Below, piece after piece: positions 38,240 through 51,076 of a stretch of DNA of 64,000 bases (position 1 is the stretch's first letter; every line of letters starts with the position of its first letter). Both the position numbers and the translations under genes were made by a program. The stretch is from Maylandia zebra (taxonomy: Eukaryota; Chordata; Actinopteri; Cichliformes; Cichlidae). The DNA is taken from NCBI RefSeq assembly GCF_041146795.1, contig NC_135185.1, positions 22,588,529 through 22,652,528 on the forward strand, given 5' to 3'. The notes beneath the pieces were generated by a model. The model saw nothing but the letters and a program-made list of their open reading frames with translations, did no database searches and was not told where the DNA came from.

Positions 38240-40312
38240 TCAGTCAGTCACATTTACCACAAGTGGGGTGACAAACTCAGAGTGTCTGATGCCCAGAGTG
38301 AAGGATGGTGGTCTTGGAAGGTGCAAATGAAATCTCTCTGGGCTGTAGGCGCCAGGGCCAGGAATAGCAGAGGAATAATTGGGCCTTTTAGTCCTCCCCT
38401 GCATGGTGAAGGACGGATGGCGATGACGGTAAATGTCCGGGTTGGTGCTGTTGTATTTTCCTGGTCCGGGAGTTGTGGCGAGATCTTCAGAGGGAGCGCC
38501 GACCTTCCTCCGGGCTGAGAAACTGTAGCTGGCACTGGAGGGTTTGTGAGGAATATGATGTCCCAGAAGATTAGGAAGACTGTAACTGGAAGATTGACGA
38601 AAACAATATAAAGGTTAACAGGAGCACTGAGTGTGATGTAAGATGGTAAATCTGGTGTTATTCTCTGTTTGATTTCTAAATTCCTCATGCTGTCTTGGGC
38701 ACCTACTCCCAAGCCCATTCTTCTTTCCTAAAAAACAAAGGAAACCATATTTATCAAAGACTGTGGACTTAGTAGGAAATGGCTGAGGTGGATATAGCAG
38801 GCTACCCCCTCTAAATTTAGGAGACAAAGGAGCTCAATCAGACGCTATTAAGCAACAACCTCTGAGGCTGGGAATGATATTCAAAGCAGAAGTGCTTAAA
38901 AAGTTGAGGTTCCTCAAATAGCCACTTAACCCTTACTCCGTATTAGAGGCAATCTTCCGTCTTGTACTGTCGAACTTTAGAGCAGAAATAAATATATTTA
39001 GAGCCTAGTAACAGTGGCTGCAGGTTTTAATACTCAAGAATGCTCAAGAAATCTGGGCACAATTTTAGATGAATTAAAGCCTAGATTAACACTAAACGCT
39101 AACTTGAACAGCGTTTATGGATACTAGAAGGCTTAAGCAAAGGGATCCACAAGCCAAAGGGTGATGTCACAGCACTTTCATTGACCTCTAATCTACCTCT
39201 CCTCCTCGCCTTTACCTGTTAGGTGAGGGTACAGCATCCACAGAGCGGTATCTGGTTCGAGCTCCAATGATGTGTGATGGAGGTCTGCGGTGGCCATTGA
39301 GGGGCGGAGCCTTCTCTGGACTGTAGGCTCCGGGCCCCGGAGTCTGGAATAGGTCACCTAACATAAAAGGAAACTAGTTTGAAATTATTCCTTTATTTTA
39401 GGGGGAAGATGGATGAATGTGTGGATGGACTGATAAATGGATGGATGACTAATGCTTGTCCAAATATCTGACATCAATCACACAGGTTGAATGGTTTTTC
39501 CTTCTTTTTTACCTTTACTTCCTGTGCGCCCTCCTCTGCCCAAAATAGAGTAAGATGGCGTTTCCATGCTGCCAAACCGCGTGACCTTTGATCCAACATG
39601 GTACCTTGGTCCTGGGCTGGAATCCACAGAGACCACTGCAAACAAGGCCAAAAACCATCAAAGTGCTATTCCTTTACTTTAACTGCTCCAGCTTAGCATT
39701 AAGTACTTCTTTGTAGCACTCCTTAGTCAACGATTGGTCCACTGAGGGCAAGTTTACCAGAACATACATAAATAATTGACAACTTACTGGCACTGCTCAT
39801 ACGACTGTGGAAGGTATATGCTGCACTTCTGGGCTTAGTGAAATCATGGTTGATGTATCCAACTGTAGGGGGCAGGCTGTAGCGTCCAGGGCCTGGGCCT
39901 GACAATGAGTAGGTGGAGGAGGAGGAGGATGGTGGTGAAAATGATGCAACAGATTGCACTCCAAGCAGCAGTATAGCACACCCACCGCTCTTTGGCTCCG
40001 GCTGCATCGTCTCTGATGATTTCCATATGGAGCTCTTTGACTTATTTTCTATGGTTATGCATTTTAACCTACTTCCTCTGCTTTTTGGGGAATGGATTCT
40101 AAACAAAGTAGAAATCTCAAACAAGTGTGGAGCAACGACTGTATAATGCTGTGCAAGATTTCATAGCAAAAACAGTTCAGCTATAATACAGTCCATGTGG
40201 ATGCAAACACACACACACACATACATAACCACACATGCAGGCATACACATTTCTCAAACTGACCTCTTTCTCGAGCAGAGATAATCGGCCGTTTCTTCTC
40301 CGCCTCCTCCAT
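38240..40312 (-). CDS. odf3l2: ODF3-like (SHIPPO/CIMAP1) sperm-tail protein, 5 exons
   Basis: ODF3-family proteins bind or line ciliary and sperm-tail microtubules through repeated Pro-Gly-Pro (SHIPPO/STPGR) motifs. Minus-strand exons are 40312-40264, 39898-39788, 39635-39513, 39357-39216 and 38534-38240. Phases join cleanly into 239 residues, stop at 38242-38240. The N-terminus is MEEAEKKRPIISARER. PGP repeats follow: GPGPGRYSLPPTVGYINHDF, SSPGPRYHVGSKVTRFGSME, QTPGPGAYSPEK, TTPGPGKYNS and IPGPGAYSPERFHL. The end FTLGIRHSEFVTPLVVNVTD matches the family's C-terminal 'FG.KHS....PL.V.V' signature. It is shorter than human ODF3L2 (about 290) and close to ODF3/ODF3B (about 254), so the symbol is a best guess within the family. 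Confidence 0.87.
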
Positions 40313-42665
40313 AGTCTACCGACCACTTTCTTCCCTCTCCTCGGCTTTTCTTTTTTGAGTCCACTGTTACTTCAGACACATCCTTTTCTTACTCCTTTTC
40401 TTGTGTGGCTCTGTCCAGGTAAGTCTCGCAGGCTGAATTATTCATTATCATGAGGTAAAGAAATCCTATCTTGACTGAGGCCCTGATCTGCACAAACTTG
40501 TTGTCAACCTTTTTTTCTCCAAGGTTCCTCAGGACAAATAGTTTCTACCAAATAGACACTTAAAGAGCTCAAATAATTGTTTAGCATGTAAATCTAAATG
40601 TGAAGTGCTCTGCTGAAACACGATCTTGAAGTGATGTATAATGATCATGTTGGTAACGTGTAATGTAGTTAATTTGTAACACTATTCCAAAGTATTTGGT
40701 TACTGTACTGCAGTATTTGTCTTCACTCATGTATGTATGCTCAAGTGACAGCGTCTCAGTGGACATGCTATTAAAGCGAAGGACCTTGAACATTCCTCTG
40801 CAGCATATTGATATCTGAACATTAAACACTAAGTTCTTTATTGAACTTGTAAGGATATTCATGTGAGTACAAATGCTTGCAAATTTTATGTCTGCACTTT
40901 TAAACAGGGGGTTCTTCTTATTGACGGGTGGACACAATTTTATTTGAAAAGCCTTACAGGCCCTCTGCAGTATTTACGTATATATTTAACAGCAAAAAAA
41001 TGTGGGACTGACCAAAAACATTGTTCAGATTCAGATCATTCAGATTTCTTGATGTAATTTTTATTAGTACAATAAATTTCACAACGAATTAGGAATTTTT
41101 ATCAGCAAAAGGTTAGAGGACCTTTTCTGATTCCCGTTTTCTGCTGCTGTTTTTGTCCTTAAAGTCCATTTTCCCCGATTATTTATGCACTTTAAACTAA
41201 GAGTTTTAGTTTTTCTGTCATCGTCCCAGGTTCTAGTGTTGCATTTGTTGAGTTTTCGGTTCCTGTTTTGATTTTGTGATTAATTCGGGTGTTTCTAATA
41301 TTCTTTTTTTCTGATTTCCCTAAAGTTTCCCTGGCTTGTGTCCATATGTCTTGTACATTAGTGCCATTGTCCTTCTGTGTTTACCTGTCTTTTTGTTATT
41401 TCATCTATTCATCCATGAATAATGGAGCCCATCCCAGCTGTTACAGTGCCCTGAACAGGCTGTCAGTCGATCACAGGATTTTTTGCCCAAAAAGCACAAA
41501 CAAAAACAATGGCATTAAGACTTAAAGTGTCACTGCATGAGTGGCTTCTTGTTTCAGCTTATCTCTTAATCTGGTTCCTGTCTTACTTTGATAAATCACA
41601 TTCTCATGCGTCCTGATTTTATTTTCTTGCTTTTGTTCCCTTCCTTGGTGTTTGTCAGCCCCTCCATCATGGCAGATTGTGCCTACATGTGTCCTGTCTG
41701 TTGTGCTCGCTTGCTCATGCCCTTTGAATTTGCCTGATGATTTGGATCCCAAAAAGTCTTGCCTTGTGTCCAGTATTTGGTCCTCAGTACTGTGCAAGGA
41801 GAACCACAGCACATCAGTATATTAATATTTATATTGAACTTATAAAAGGTTGTGTCAGTGCACATGAGAACAATGGATTTACAGCCACAATTCCCATATC
41901 ACTGCGGGCCACTGTGGCTACTGAATTAGCACCTAGACACCATCTGAAAAGAGTCAGCTGCGGCAGAAGTTCGGAGTAGGATTTAGCATCTGGCATACAC
42001 ATATAGAGCTCCCCATTGCTGACATTCAGGACCCTGGACACTGGATGCAGAGGTAACTAAAGGCTTGAGAGCAGAGCCATGACCAAGAAGAACTCCATAG
42101 TTAAATATTAAGCACTGCTGACTGACTGCTCACAGGCACAGTAACAAGATACTGCTTGTCAGACGAAGATGAATTCACAGCATGACAGAAAACACAACCA
42201 GCGTCTCAAGTTTCCCAGATAAACACTGACACCATGTAACAAGCAGGGATCAAAGATGTTACTCGCTGTCGAGCTCTAACATGGATTCATTGATTCGATG
42301 GAGACATAAGCTTGTTATTGCTTGCTCTGCACTCTTTCACATGTGCTATTTGTAGATTATACAGCCAAGAATCAAAGGAAAAACAATAAGATGTAGTAAG
42401 AGACAGGTCCACTACATGCGTAGCACTTTTTGTTTTTACTCTCAATCATTGACTGCCATGCTCCATGTACGCCACACCTGTTTCTGCTTGTGAACATTTT
42501 TATTTTGTACACCTAGTCATTCTGACTCATTTAAGGTGTCTTTCTTTTGTGCTGCTCGACATACTTCATCATCATTCTTGAACACTTGGCGTTTACAGCC
42601 CAGCGTGGTTGATGCACATGTTTAATATGTGAAAAACCTTTATTTGTAATCTTTTTATACATGTA
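40313..42665. other. Intergenic, ODF3-like upstream region
   Basis: Between the ODF3-like start codon and the pogo-like MITE. No exon was recognised. A CA-rich patch at 40204-40220 lies in intron 1 of the ODF3-like gene rather than here. Its promoter should lie directly above 40312, but no clear core element was identified. Confidence 0.4.
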
Positions 42666-43240
42666 CAGTGGTCCCTCGCTATAACGCGGTTTACCTTTCG
42701 CGGATTTTTTTGGTGCGATTTTGCGTGCTATTTTTTTTTTTTTCTTACAGCGCATTGAGTTCTGCGTCCTGATTGGCTGTAGATCATTGTCAGTCAGTCT
42801 CGTGCTGTGTCTCCTGTACAGTACAGAATGCGTTCAGCTTGTCAAGTTAAGATAAATCTTCTATGCTAGCTGTGTGACTCTGAAGTGCTGTACTGTATGT
42901 TTGCAAGTTTTCTCCCCAACAAACACAACAATTTTGACGAAACGTTTTGCACCGTCAAAGGCAACCGCGGGCGCTTTTGGTTTCATTCTATAATACTGGA
43001 CTTATTTTTCTACGAATGTTTTATCATTGAGAGTTTAAATAAGAGAGAAAAGTGTAAAAATGTTCGTGCCTGTCTGACAAAAGTGTATAAAGTGTGTAGT
43101 GAGGGGTTTTACAGCCTTAAAACATCTATAATAATTGTAAAAAAAAAAAAATAATAATAATAAAGTTGGCTACTTCGCGGATTTCACCTATCGCGGGTTA
43201 TTTTTGGAACGTATAATTCCCGCGATAAACAAGGGACCAG
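42666..43240. mobile_element. pogo/Tigger-like MITE
   Basis: A 575-bp element between TA dinucleotides (42664-42665 and 43241-43242). The left end reads CAGTGGTCCCTCGCTATAAC and the right end, reverse-complemented, reads CTGGTCCCTTGTTTATCGCG; inner blocks CGCGGATTTT and CGCGGATTTCACC are also related. Such GGTCCCTCG...CGCGG termini with TA target duplication are typical of Tigger/pogo relatives. No transposase gene is present. A CCTGATTGGCTGTAGATCAT stretch and an A-rich tract (43140-43165) lie inside. Confidence 0.8.
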
Positions 43241-43384
43241 TATGCCCACTTTTAATTTATTTTTAATTAATTAAACACCTTTAATGGTTTTTTTCAGTCT
43301 GGTTTTGTTCTTACTTGCACCAGATTATATATTTTTTATATATTTTTTTTAATTGTGATTTTCTTTGTATAACTTTCCTAATAC

Positions 43385-43700
43385 AATCCACCCATCCATT
43401 TTCTATCTAGGCCTGTGGGGGCTGGAGCCTATACCAGCAGGGCAGGAGGCAGGGTACACTCTGAATAGGTTGCAGGTTTGTAAAAGAGCACATAGAGAAA
43501 GTCCCACATTTATGCACTGCAGTGCATAAATTTAGACTCACCACTTCTAAAATGTATGTCTTTTGGACTCTGGGAGAAAGCTGAGACTAAACTGGAGAGC
43601 AGCCATACAGGCACTAGGAGAGCATGCAAAAACAGACAAGGGCCCGAGCTAGCTAGTGGATTAGAAACTAGGACCTTCGCACAAGGCAAAGATGACACTG
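43385..43700. repeat. Fragment of a common fish LINE/SINE-like repeat
   Basis: Contains CAGGGCAGGAGGCAGGGTAC, then CATTTATGCACTGCAGTGC..., TTAGACTCACCACTTCTAAA, TGTCTTTTGGACTCTGGGAG and AGAGCATGCAAAAACAGAC. This order of blocks is characteristic of a dispersed teleost repeat. It is strongly diverged, and the class is uncertain. Confidence 0.5.
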
Positions 43701-44736
43701 AGCCGCTCTTGGCTAATATTCTGTATTCTCGTCAGTCCATCTGCCTCCGCTTTAAAGTACTTTGGGTCAGCTCCATTTTCACCTCTTATGCACTGTGGAG
43801 TCAACATGATATGTTATTAAGAATCCATATGATGTCTATTGCTTTGTTTTGTTTTTTATCCACTTAAATTTCCATTTGCATTTTGGTCATCTGATAAGGT
43901 GCAGAGTTGTGTTTTTCAGTGCTTGGCGACTCAGACAACTATTTTCCAAACCCTGGGTTTCTGACATCATTTTATAGAACAGCATCAGAGTGATAACAAC
44001 TTCAGTCATTGTACAGTCTTTACTAACTAAACATAATTTAAGAATTAAAACATAGCTTTATACTTTAAATATGCTGGTACAATTTAGTACAAAAATAAAA
44101 GGCAGAGAAATGCTTCCGTACACAAACACCATCACGTCATCAGTCACTTACTGACACTCAGAAACAGAAGAATCCTGAGTGAACCAGTTTGGTATAGTAT
44201 CCAGCTATATAACAAAGAAGAAATTAGAAATACTGTATGATAATTTACTTTTGCCTTTTACATGGGGGCCACGGTGAAGGCTGAGGTGGGAGTATCCATT
44301 GAAGCTGAACCGCCACTAGATGGTGCTTTGGATCCACAGGGGGAAAAAAGAAGTCCAAAATGTAACTGATCTGTTTGCCTTTTTGCACACAAATACAAAA
44401 GTCTTTACTATAATCCAGGTTATTCATGCAAATGTGTCATTTTTGAAAGAAGAAGGTAGTCCAAATGGTGCCTCTTGTGATACCAGCATGTCTGTGATGA
44501 GTTCACCTTCCTTGCGTTGACTCAAAAAGTTACATAAAGGAAGAATATCCCACTTTTTCTTCGGATGTCCTCTTGTGGCCACAGCTGGTAGCCGTACAAA
44601 AAATGTCCGGAGCAAACTGTCTTTATAATTCTGATATATGAATACACTCTCTTTATCTCATATACACACATAATAACGAATCACATTCACTCAGTTCTTT
44701 TCTTGATTTGTTTTCTGCTCGTAAAGACAGCGTGTG
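43701..44736 (-). other. crlf1: crlf1 3' flank and probable 3' UTR
   Basis: Downstream of the crlf1 stop. No unambiguous minus-strand AATAAA was found in the first 700 bases, so the transcript end is unplaced. Open frames in the stretch show no protein character. Confidence 0.4.
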
Positions 44737-47700
44737 CTATGATTTATCCCCTTGGAGAACCTGCAAAAAAAATCAGCGTTTATAAAACAGTTTTAGATTT
44801 CCATGTATTTGTGTTAGCAGCATGTGTACGCGTGCATGTTTGTGATTTGATTGGAATGATGATGCTTACCTACCTGGTTGCGAACTTTGTGGGATTTCTG
44901 CATCAGCACTCTCCATTGATCATACAACTTCATGGACATGCTGCTACAACCGTAGGCGTGTTTCCGCACCCAGCCGAAGAACTGCTTCAGCTCCCTGCGC
45001 AAGGTGGAGTTGGAGTCTCCGCTGGATTTTGAGTCGCAGGAGCCTGACATCATTCTCTCTGCAGGGAGGAGAAACCAGTAAAAAGGTATTAGGCATAGAA
45101 AAGGAGTGTGTGTGTGAATGAAGCTTGTAATAAGAAAGTGCTTTGAGTATTCAAATTGAGTCGAAAAGCCCTATATTAAGTACCAGTCCATTTACCATCT
45201 GACAAAACTTTAGTATAGAGTCTATACTATAAACTCTTATCAGGACATTGCACATTGGATAAAAACCCCTTGGATGTCAAGAGACACTTTACACTCATTG
45301 GATAGCAGTTCCTCAGTCACAGGGTTGGCTTGCCCTAAAGTAAGGGATTAAAGTGGGTGGGATTGATCTGGAACAGCATTCTGGCACTTTTAATAAATGA
45401 GTAATCAAATCTGAAGATTAGGCTGATACATAATGCCGAGGGAGTTAAATGTCTGTGTTGCAGTCTGGCATTGCTTTCAGCTGCCAGCGTGGACACGAGA
45501 TCCCACACCCCACTTCACCCTCAAATCAGTTTTTAATTCCTGTGTTATGTTCACCTGAGGTGTCAATGTTGCGTCTGCGGTACTTTAGCATCTAGCTAGC
45601 ACTGCAGAAGGGGAGCTAGCATAAAGATGTAACTTTTCAGTCAGCGCAGGTGTTTCTGTGCAGCATCTCATGCATGGTGTCTTGGACGCTTAATGTATTT
45701 CCCAAGGAGAGGAAGATAAGGACTTTTCAGCAAGTATTATACTTTTAATGTCCTAATTCATTCTTTTTTCATGATGTGAAATCTATTTCTAAACAAAATG
45801 AAGCAGGATTTTGTGTTATTCAACATTTGCATTAAAAATATTACGTTAAGAAATTCAGTACAGTTTAATAGAGGCTAAACTGGTTAGTTTTCATGCTATG
45901 AAGTTACAGTAACGCAGGGTCAGTGTTAAGTTACATGAAGGGCAGCAGATAACAATTTGAATTCAAGCCGATGATGCTGATGAGACTCATTCACCTAATT
46001 TTTACTTTTATACTGGCTTTATCCCGTCTAGACGTCAGAAATCAGCCATACAGTTTATTTAACATCTCCTTATATCAATTTGAATTCAACTGGATGCACC
46101 TGGATAAATCAAAAAAGCAGCAGTGATTCAACTTCTCAAGAAGATGACTTATTTAAAAGGGCTTAACTGAACCTCAAATGATCAAAACACATGCAGAAAA
46201 CATCAAACATGGAAAGGTCATACTGTGCGTGCAGCAAAGTAAGGAGCTGCTGCTGATTCTGTTATTGTAGCTGTGGTGCTGGTATGGTAAATGGTAAATG
46301 GTTTGCACAGTTTGAATTTTGAGGTTATACACTAACAGTTAGTGACTAACTGTATATTCTGGGCTTATGCCATGCAAAACACCAAGGCAGAATTTTCACC
46401 TGGCTCAAATTTGGGGCTGAAAGTTTAAAGTAGTTATAATGGCAAAGGGAAATAAGCAAGTAATGCTCCAGTATGTTAAGAATCTGCAGAGCAGTACTCA
46501 AGCAAATGCAATTTTTCACTGTCAAAGACTTTTAAAAAAAGACAGATGAGTGACTGAAAAGACTTTGAGGAGAGAAGGGGAGACAGGATTAAACCCCCCT
46601 CCCTGATTTGTGCTTTTTCAGCTTGCCCTTGCAGAAACCCTTCCAGAAAATGGAAAAAAAAAATCAAGGTTTTATGAACTGGGTTTTGTTTTCATAGTTG
46701 TGGTCTTTATTCCGATCAGTTATGATAACATTTTGCACAGCAGTTATGTCTGGGGAAGAAACAACCACAAGTGCTCACTACTTTGTGAACATGAGTAATG
46801 TTTTTTGAATTTTTTGTTGGTTCTGAAATTGTTTATTTTACAACCTATTGCAAGTAAAACATTATCAAAGTCTGGTTTGATTTTGTAATGTCAGGTTGGG
46901 CAAAGATTGCATTATGTTACATTGATGGTTAGGTTATTATTTTTTATTGTCTTTGACTGGATTTGTCTAACATAAGTAAAACTGCCAGTGCTATAAAAAA
47001 CAACCTGGAAGACTGACCAAGAAGTGTATAAAACAGTACCACTGAGACATTGAGGCTGCCAGTTTTCAACAGCAGGAGCGATCTGTGGGATATGCACCCT
47101 ATGATGCCTTAAAATGCTCTTAAAAACCTCAATAATGGACAAAAAATGACTTCTGAGTGCCCTTCTGACTGTGTACGAGTGTGTGCTCACCACTGTGGGG
47201 TGTGGAAGCAGCAGTCGGGTGGCTCCACTCACTCCAGATGCCAGCCTTGCGAGAACCGTAAATGCCCACGGGATTACATCGAACCTGGAGAAAATACATC
47301 ATTAGAAAGGCTGAAAGCTACTCTGAAGTACTTAATCATTACACATCGAGACATATCCAACGTACCTGGACGAAATATACCGTTCCAGGTCTCAGTCCAG
47401 CCAGTCTACAAGAGGTCTGATTCCCAACATCCTCCATCACCTACATGACAAATCAAAGACACAAACACAAAAGCGCTGAGCGCTGGAGGTCTGACCACAG
47501 TATTAAATACCAATGGGCAAAAACTAAAACACAGGACCAAATCAAGATGCAGAAAACACAACCGCAAACCATGTACAGACCCAAACATGCATGAACCTCA
47601 CATTGTTTGGTGGCTGCTGATCAGCATGTTTATGAAACTATTTTAATGTAACCGTGCCTGCTGGGTAAAATCTGTTCTCTATTATTTATTACAGAGCTGG

Positions 47701-50700
47701 ATATGCTGGGACACACACACAGCAGCGCTTACAGGTACTCATGCAAACAGCATAACTGAAGACAGGCAAATAGAGAAGAAGAAAGGCACACATGCTGCAA
47801 TTAATAATCTTGTCTAATAATCCTCACTTTCTCTCTGGCATCAGTCTATAAACACTTGTTAAAAAGGACTCAAACAAAAAACAGAACATGGAAATTACTG
47901 GCATCAAAAGTCTAATGATGTGATGTGGGGGAGCCAAACAGGCAGAAGTTACAGCTGAGCGTCTTACAGACATATTGAAGACATTAACAGCTGAGATGTA
48001 TCCCTCCATTCCTCAGCATGACCTCATGATTAGGGCTGGTTCAGAGGGAAATGGTGCTTTGTTTTCACCATCGACCCTTTAAAACCACTCTGTGTCGAGT
48101 CTCCAGCTCTCCTCCTTCAAAATCATATCATCCCTCCTCCGCCTTGCTCCACTCCCCGCCTTTTCTTTTTCCACTTTGCGAGTCAAGACTTGCTTATATT
48201 ACATCGGTGTAATTCCCCCTTAATTACAGGAGAATCTTCACTCTTACCCAGAGGAAAATGATTTCTGGGAAGCACCATCTGCGCGTCTTAAGGTTTTACA
48301 CTGTGTTTTTCATTCATTAAAGGCTCATGCGGAGTTACACATACAGTGGCTTTGGGCTGTAGCTTCTAGATTTATGACTAATGAAAATTTTTGACCAGCC
48401 CAACTATTAACTCATCTGGCAGAGGAGGCCTCAATCAGGCTACATCAGAGGTGATTACAGCACAAGGATGAGAAACAGCTGGGACAGTGCTGCTGTTATA
48501 CAGAAAGAGACAATGAGAACAGATTTGCATCCTTATAGCTATGGATTCTTGTCCTCTACCTTCCAGTCTTGGCTGTCCTCCAGCCTGTAGCGGATTTGGT
48601 ATTTGGCCTGAAACAGGAAGTCTTTGAGAGCAGGCGGGGCCTCCCAGCGAACGCTCAGCTGGTCCTCCAACTGCCCGACGCGACTGACGGTCACACCCGA
48701 TGGAGGGTCTGTGGTCACTGGAGAAGGAGGAATGGCATCAGGACATTAAGCATCACATGCAGAACTGATAATGAAAAACATAGTGAATATATTTAGGTCC
48801 TGTAGTGCAGGTGGAAACTGCTTCAACATCTGCACACAAAACGTCTGATCAGTGGCATGCCACATGATGTTTATCCGTTACTTTGATAGTGGCAAACATA
48901 CAGAAAGTGCAGGAAGACAGAAACAGAACGCGTGGATGTAATGGTTCCATCTTTTTATGTCTTAACCAACAGTTAATAGCTGTTCATGAGAGATTACCCG
49001 ACTCATACATTTGATTCCCTGCTGTAAGCTGTTGCCTGTATTACTAATGTATGTGTTATAAAGAAATCAAGATAGGAAATAGTCTGCTCTGCGAGAGAGG
49101 CAAATACTGCCTTGAATTTTATCAAATAGCTCTAACAGCTGCTGTGGCTGACTAGAGGTTGATTTGAACCACTAATCTGAATTAAAACATTAATGTCACA
49201 AGCATTTTTTCTAGTAAAACAAAGCGTATTACAACAACAAAACTCTTTGCTTAGGGCCTTTTCTCTACTTCCTTATGTTTACACGACCAAGCAATCCATT
49301 CAATTTCAATTTTAAGCAGTAGGAGTGATTTCTTTATGTGTAACAACACATTGAAAGATTGCTCAGTGTTGCCGGAGGTTTGAGGTCTCTAGGCGCCTTT
49401 TAGTTTTGCAGAGTTGACTTGTGTGAGCTGGAAGAGGCATGTTCATCTGACAACAATTATCTTTTCAGCAAACAAACATGTGGTGACTGAGCATTATATT
49501 AACTTTTCTCGTTTTGGGGCTTTTGAGATCATTTCAGTATCTACTTCAGCTCCTTTTTTTCAGAATGCCATCATTGAATAGCTAGTAAATAAACAAGCTG
49601 ATCAGAGGGAAGAAGAAGAAGATGGGGAAAGATTCAGTGCAGGAAAAAATGGGAGTTGACACAAGAGGCTTTTTTCTTGAGAGAGATTATACAGTAAACC
49701 TAAGAGTAAAATAAGATTACTAATACTTTATTGGACACACATAGGGCTCAATGCAATTATAGCCAATGACATCTGCAGATGGAAACATAGGTTTTGTTAA
49801 AGTACACTGTAAAAAATACTTCCTTTTGTACAGGAAACTTTACTGTTAAAGTCTACCTTCTGTACTCTGCAACAACAGTTTCTTACTGTATATAATATTT
49901 TTAAACCTGTATTTCATATAAGCTTCACTGCTTTCTGGCTATCATTACACTGTAAATGTAACTGCATGTGCTACGGACACAAGTCCTGGGCACTTGATTT
50001 TATCCACCTTTGGCAAAGGGACTGAAAATACCTGCATGCAAAGATGGCCCAGTGCTTTTTTCCATATATCATTTTTCTTCTGGCTCATATGTCCACAACT
50101 ATAAGAACGGTTTATAGGCGTATTCAAGACACTGAAGATGCACGCAGGCTATATGCAACTATAGGGGTCTTGACCAAACCATGAAACCACACAGAACATC
50201 CACAGCAGTCAGACTAATTGCAGCACAACGGAAATAAACACGAGAACATGTGTAAAATAATGATTTGAATGTAAACATTTATATTCCCATAAGTTCTTGC
50301 GCTTGCCAAAGAAAAATATTTCATTATGTGCAGTAGCTTGCTCTTAACTTCTTTTCCTCAAAGGCATCAGAAGTTACAGTATTCGTCCGCATTCACCAAA
50401 AAACGGTACATTGCTGTAATTTTACACCAATTTGTTGCAGTGTTTTAACTGAAATAATTGATTTTATGCCACGGTTGATAACAAATGTATCTCTTTCACA
50501 ATGCAAAACCAACATTCGACATGGGTTTTTGTGTCATTTTCTTGAAATGTGAGATTTCTTTTTTCCAGTTACATAATAATAAGGACCAAGGAGATCATTT
50601 TCTTTCTTTTGAATCGTGTTCTTCTATCCACTAAGTCATTTCCTTTTGATTTACTCAATAAAGGTAACAACTTAAAAATCAACAGAGACAATTTCTTTGT

Positions 50701-51025
50701 CCCGTGTTAAACTTCTAGAAAAGAGTGTTCCTGTTTCCTCACACTGTGATTGTTAGGCATGTGGCAAAAAACAGGGCTCGCAGGACTCGAGGCTTTAAAA
50801 TAACAGAATATATATTGAATATGTGAATATATATAATACAGCATCTTTGTTCAAGATGCTAGAATTGAGCATAATTTAAAGTTATGACAGTAAACTATTG
50901 TTAATTGAAAAACTCTTTTTAACATCTATTTAAAAAAGAAAGACAAATGTTCCAGTATTAACAGATAAAACACACTGGGGCAATAACAGAATGATAGAAA
51001 AGTGTCAAATTGTTAGAAGAAAATG

Positions 51026-51076
<51 letters not shown>

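Noticed and set aside
38254-38718. 154-codon minus-strand frame over ODF3-like exon 5
   Set aside because: It overlaps the true exon in another frame; the PGP-repeat frame joins the upstream exons in phase, this one does not.
39723-40124. 133-codon minus-strand frame containing ODF3-like exon 2
   Set aside because: Only 39788-39898 is exon; the upstream residues come from intron read-through before an acceptor at 39899-39900.
49803-50447. Possible hAT-type MITE with TACACTGTAAAAAAT start
   Set aside because: The second similar string is in direct rather than inverted orientation and the other end is too degenerate to accept.
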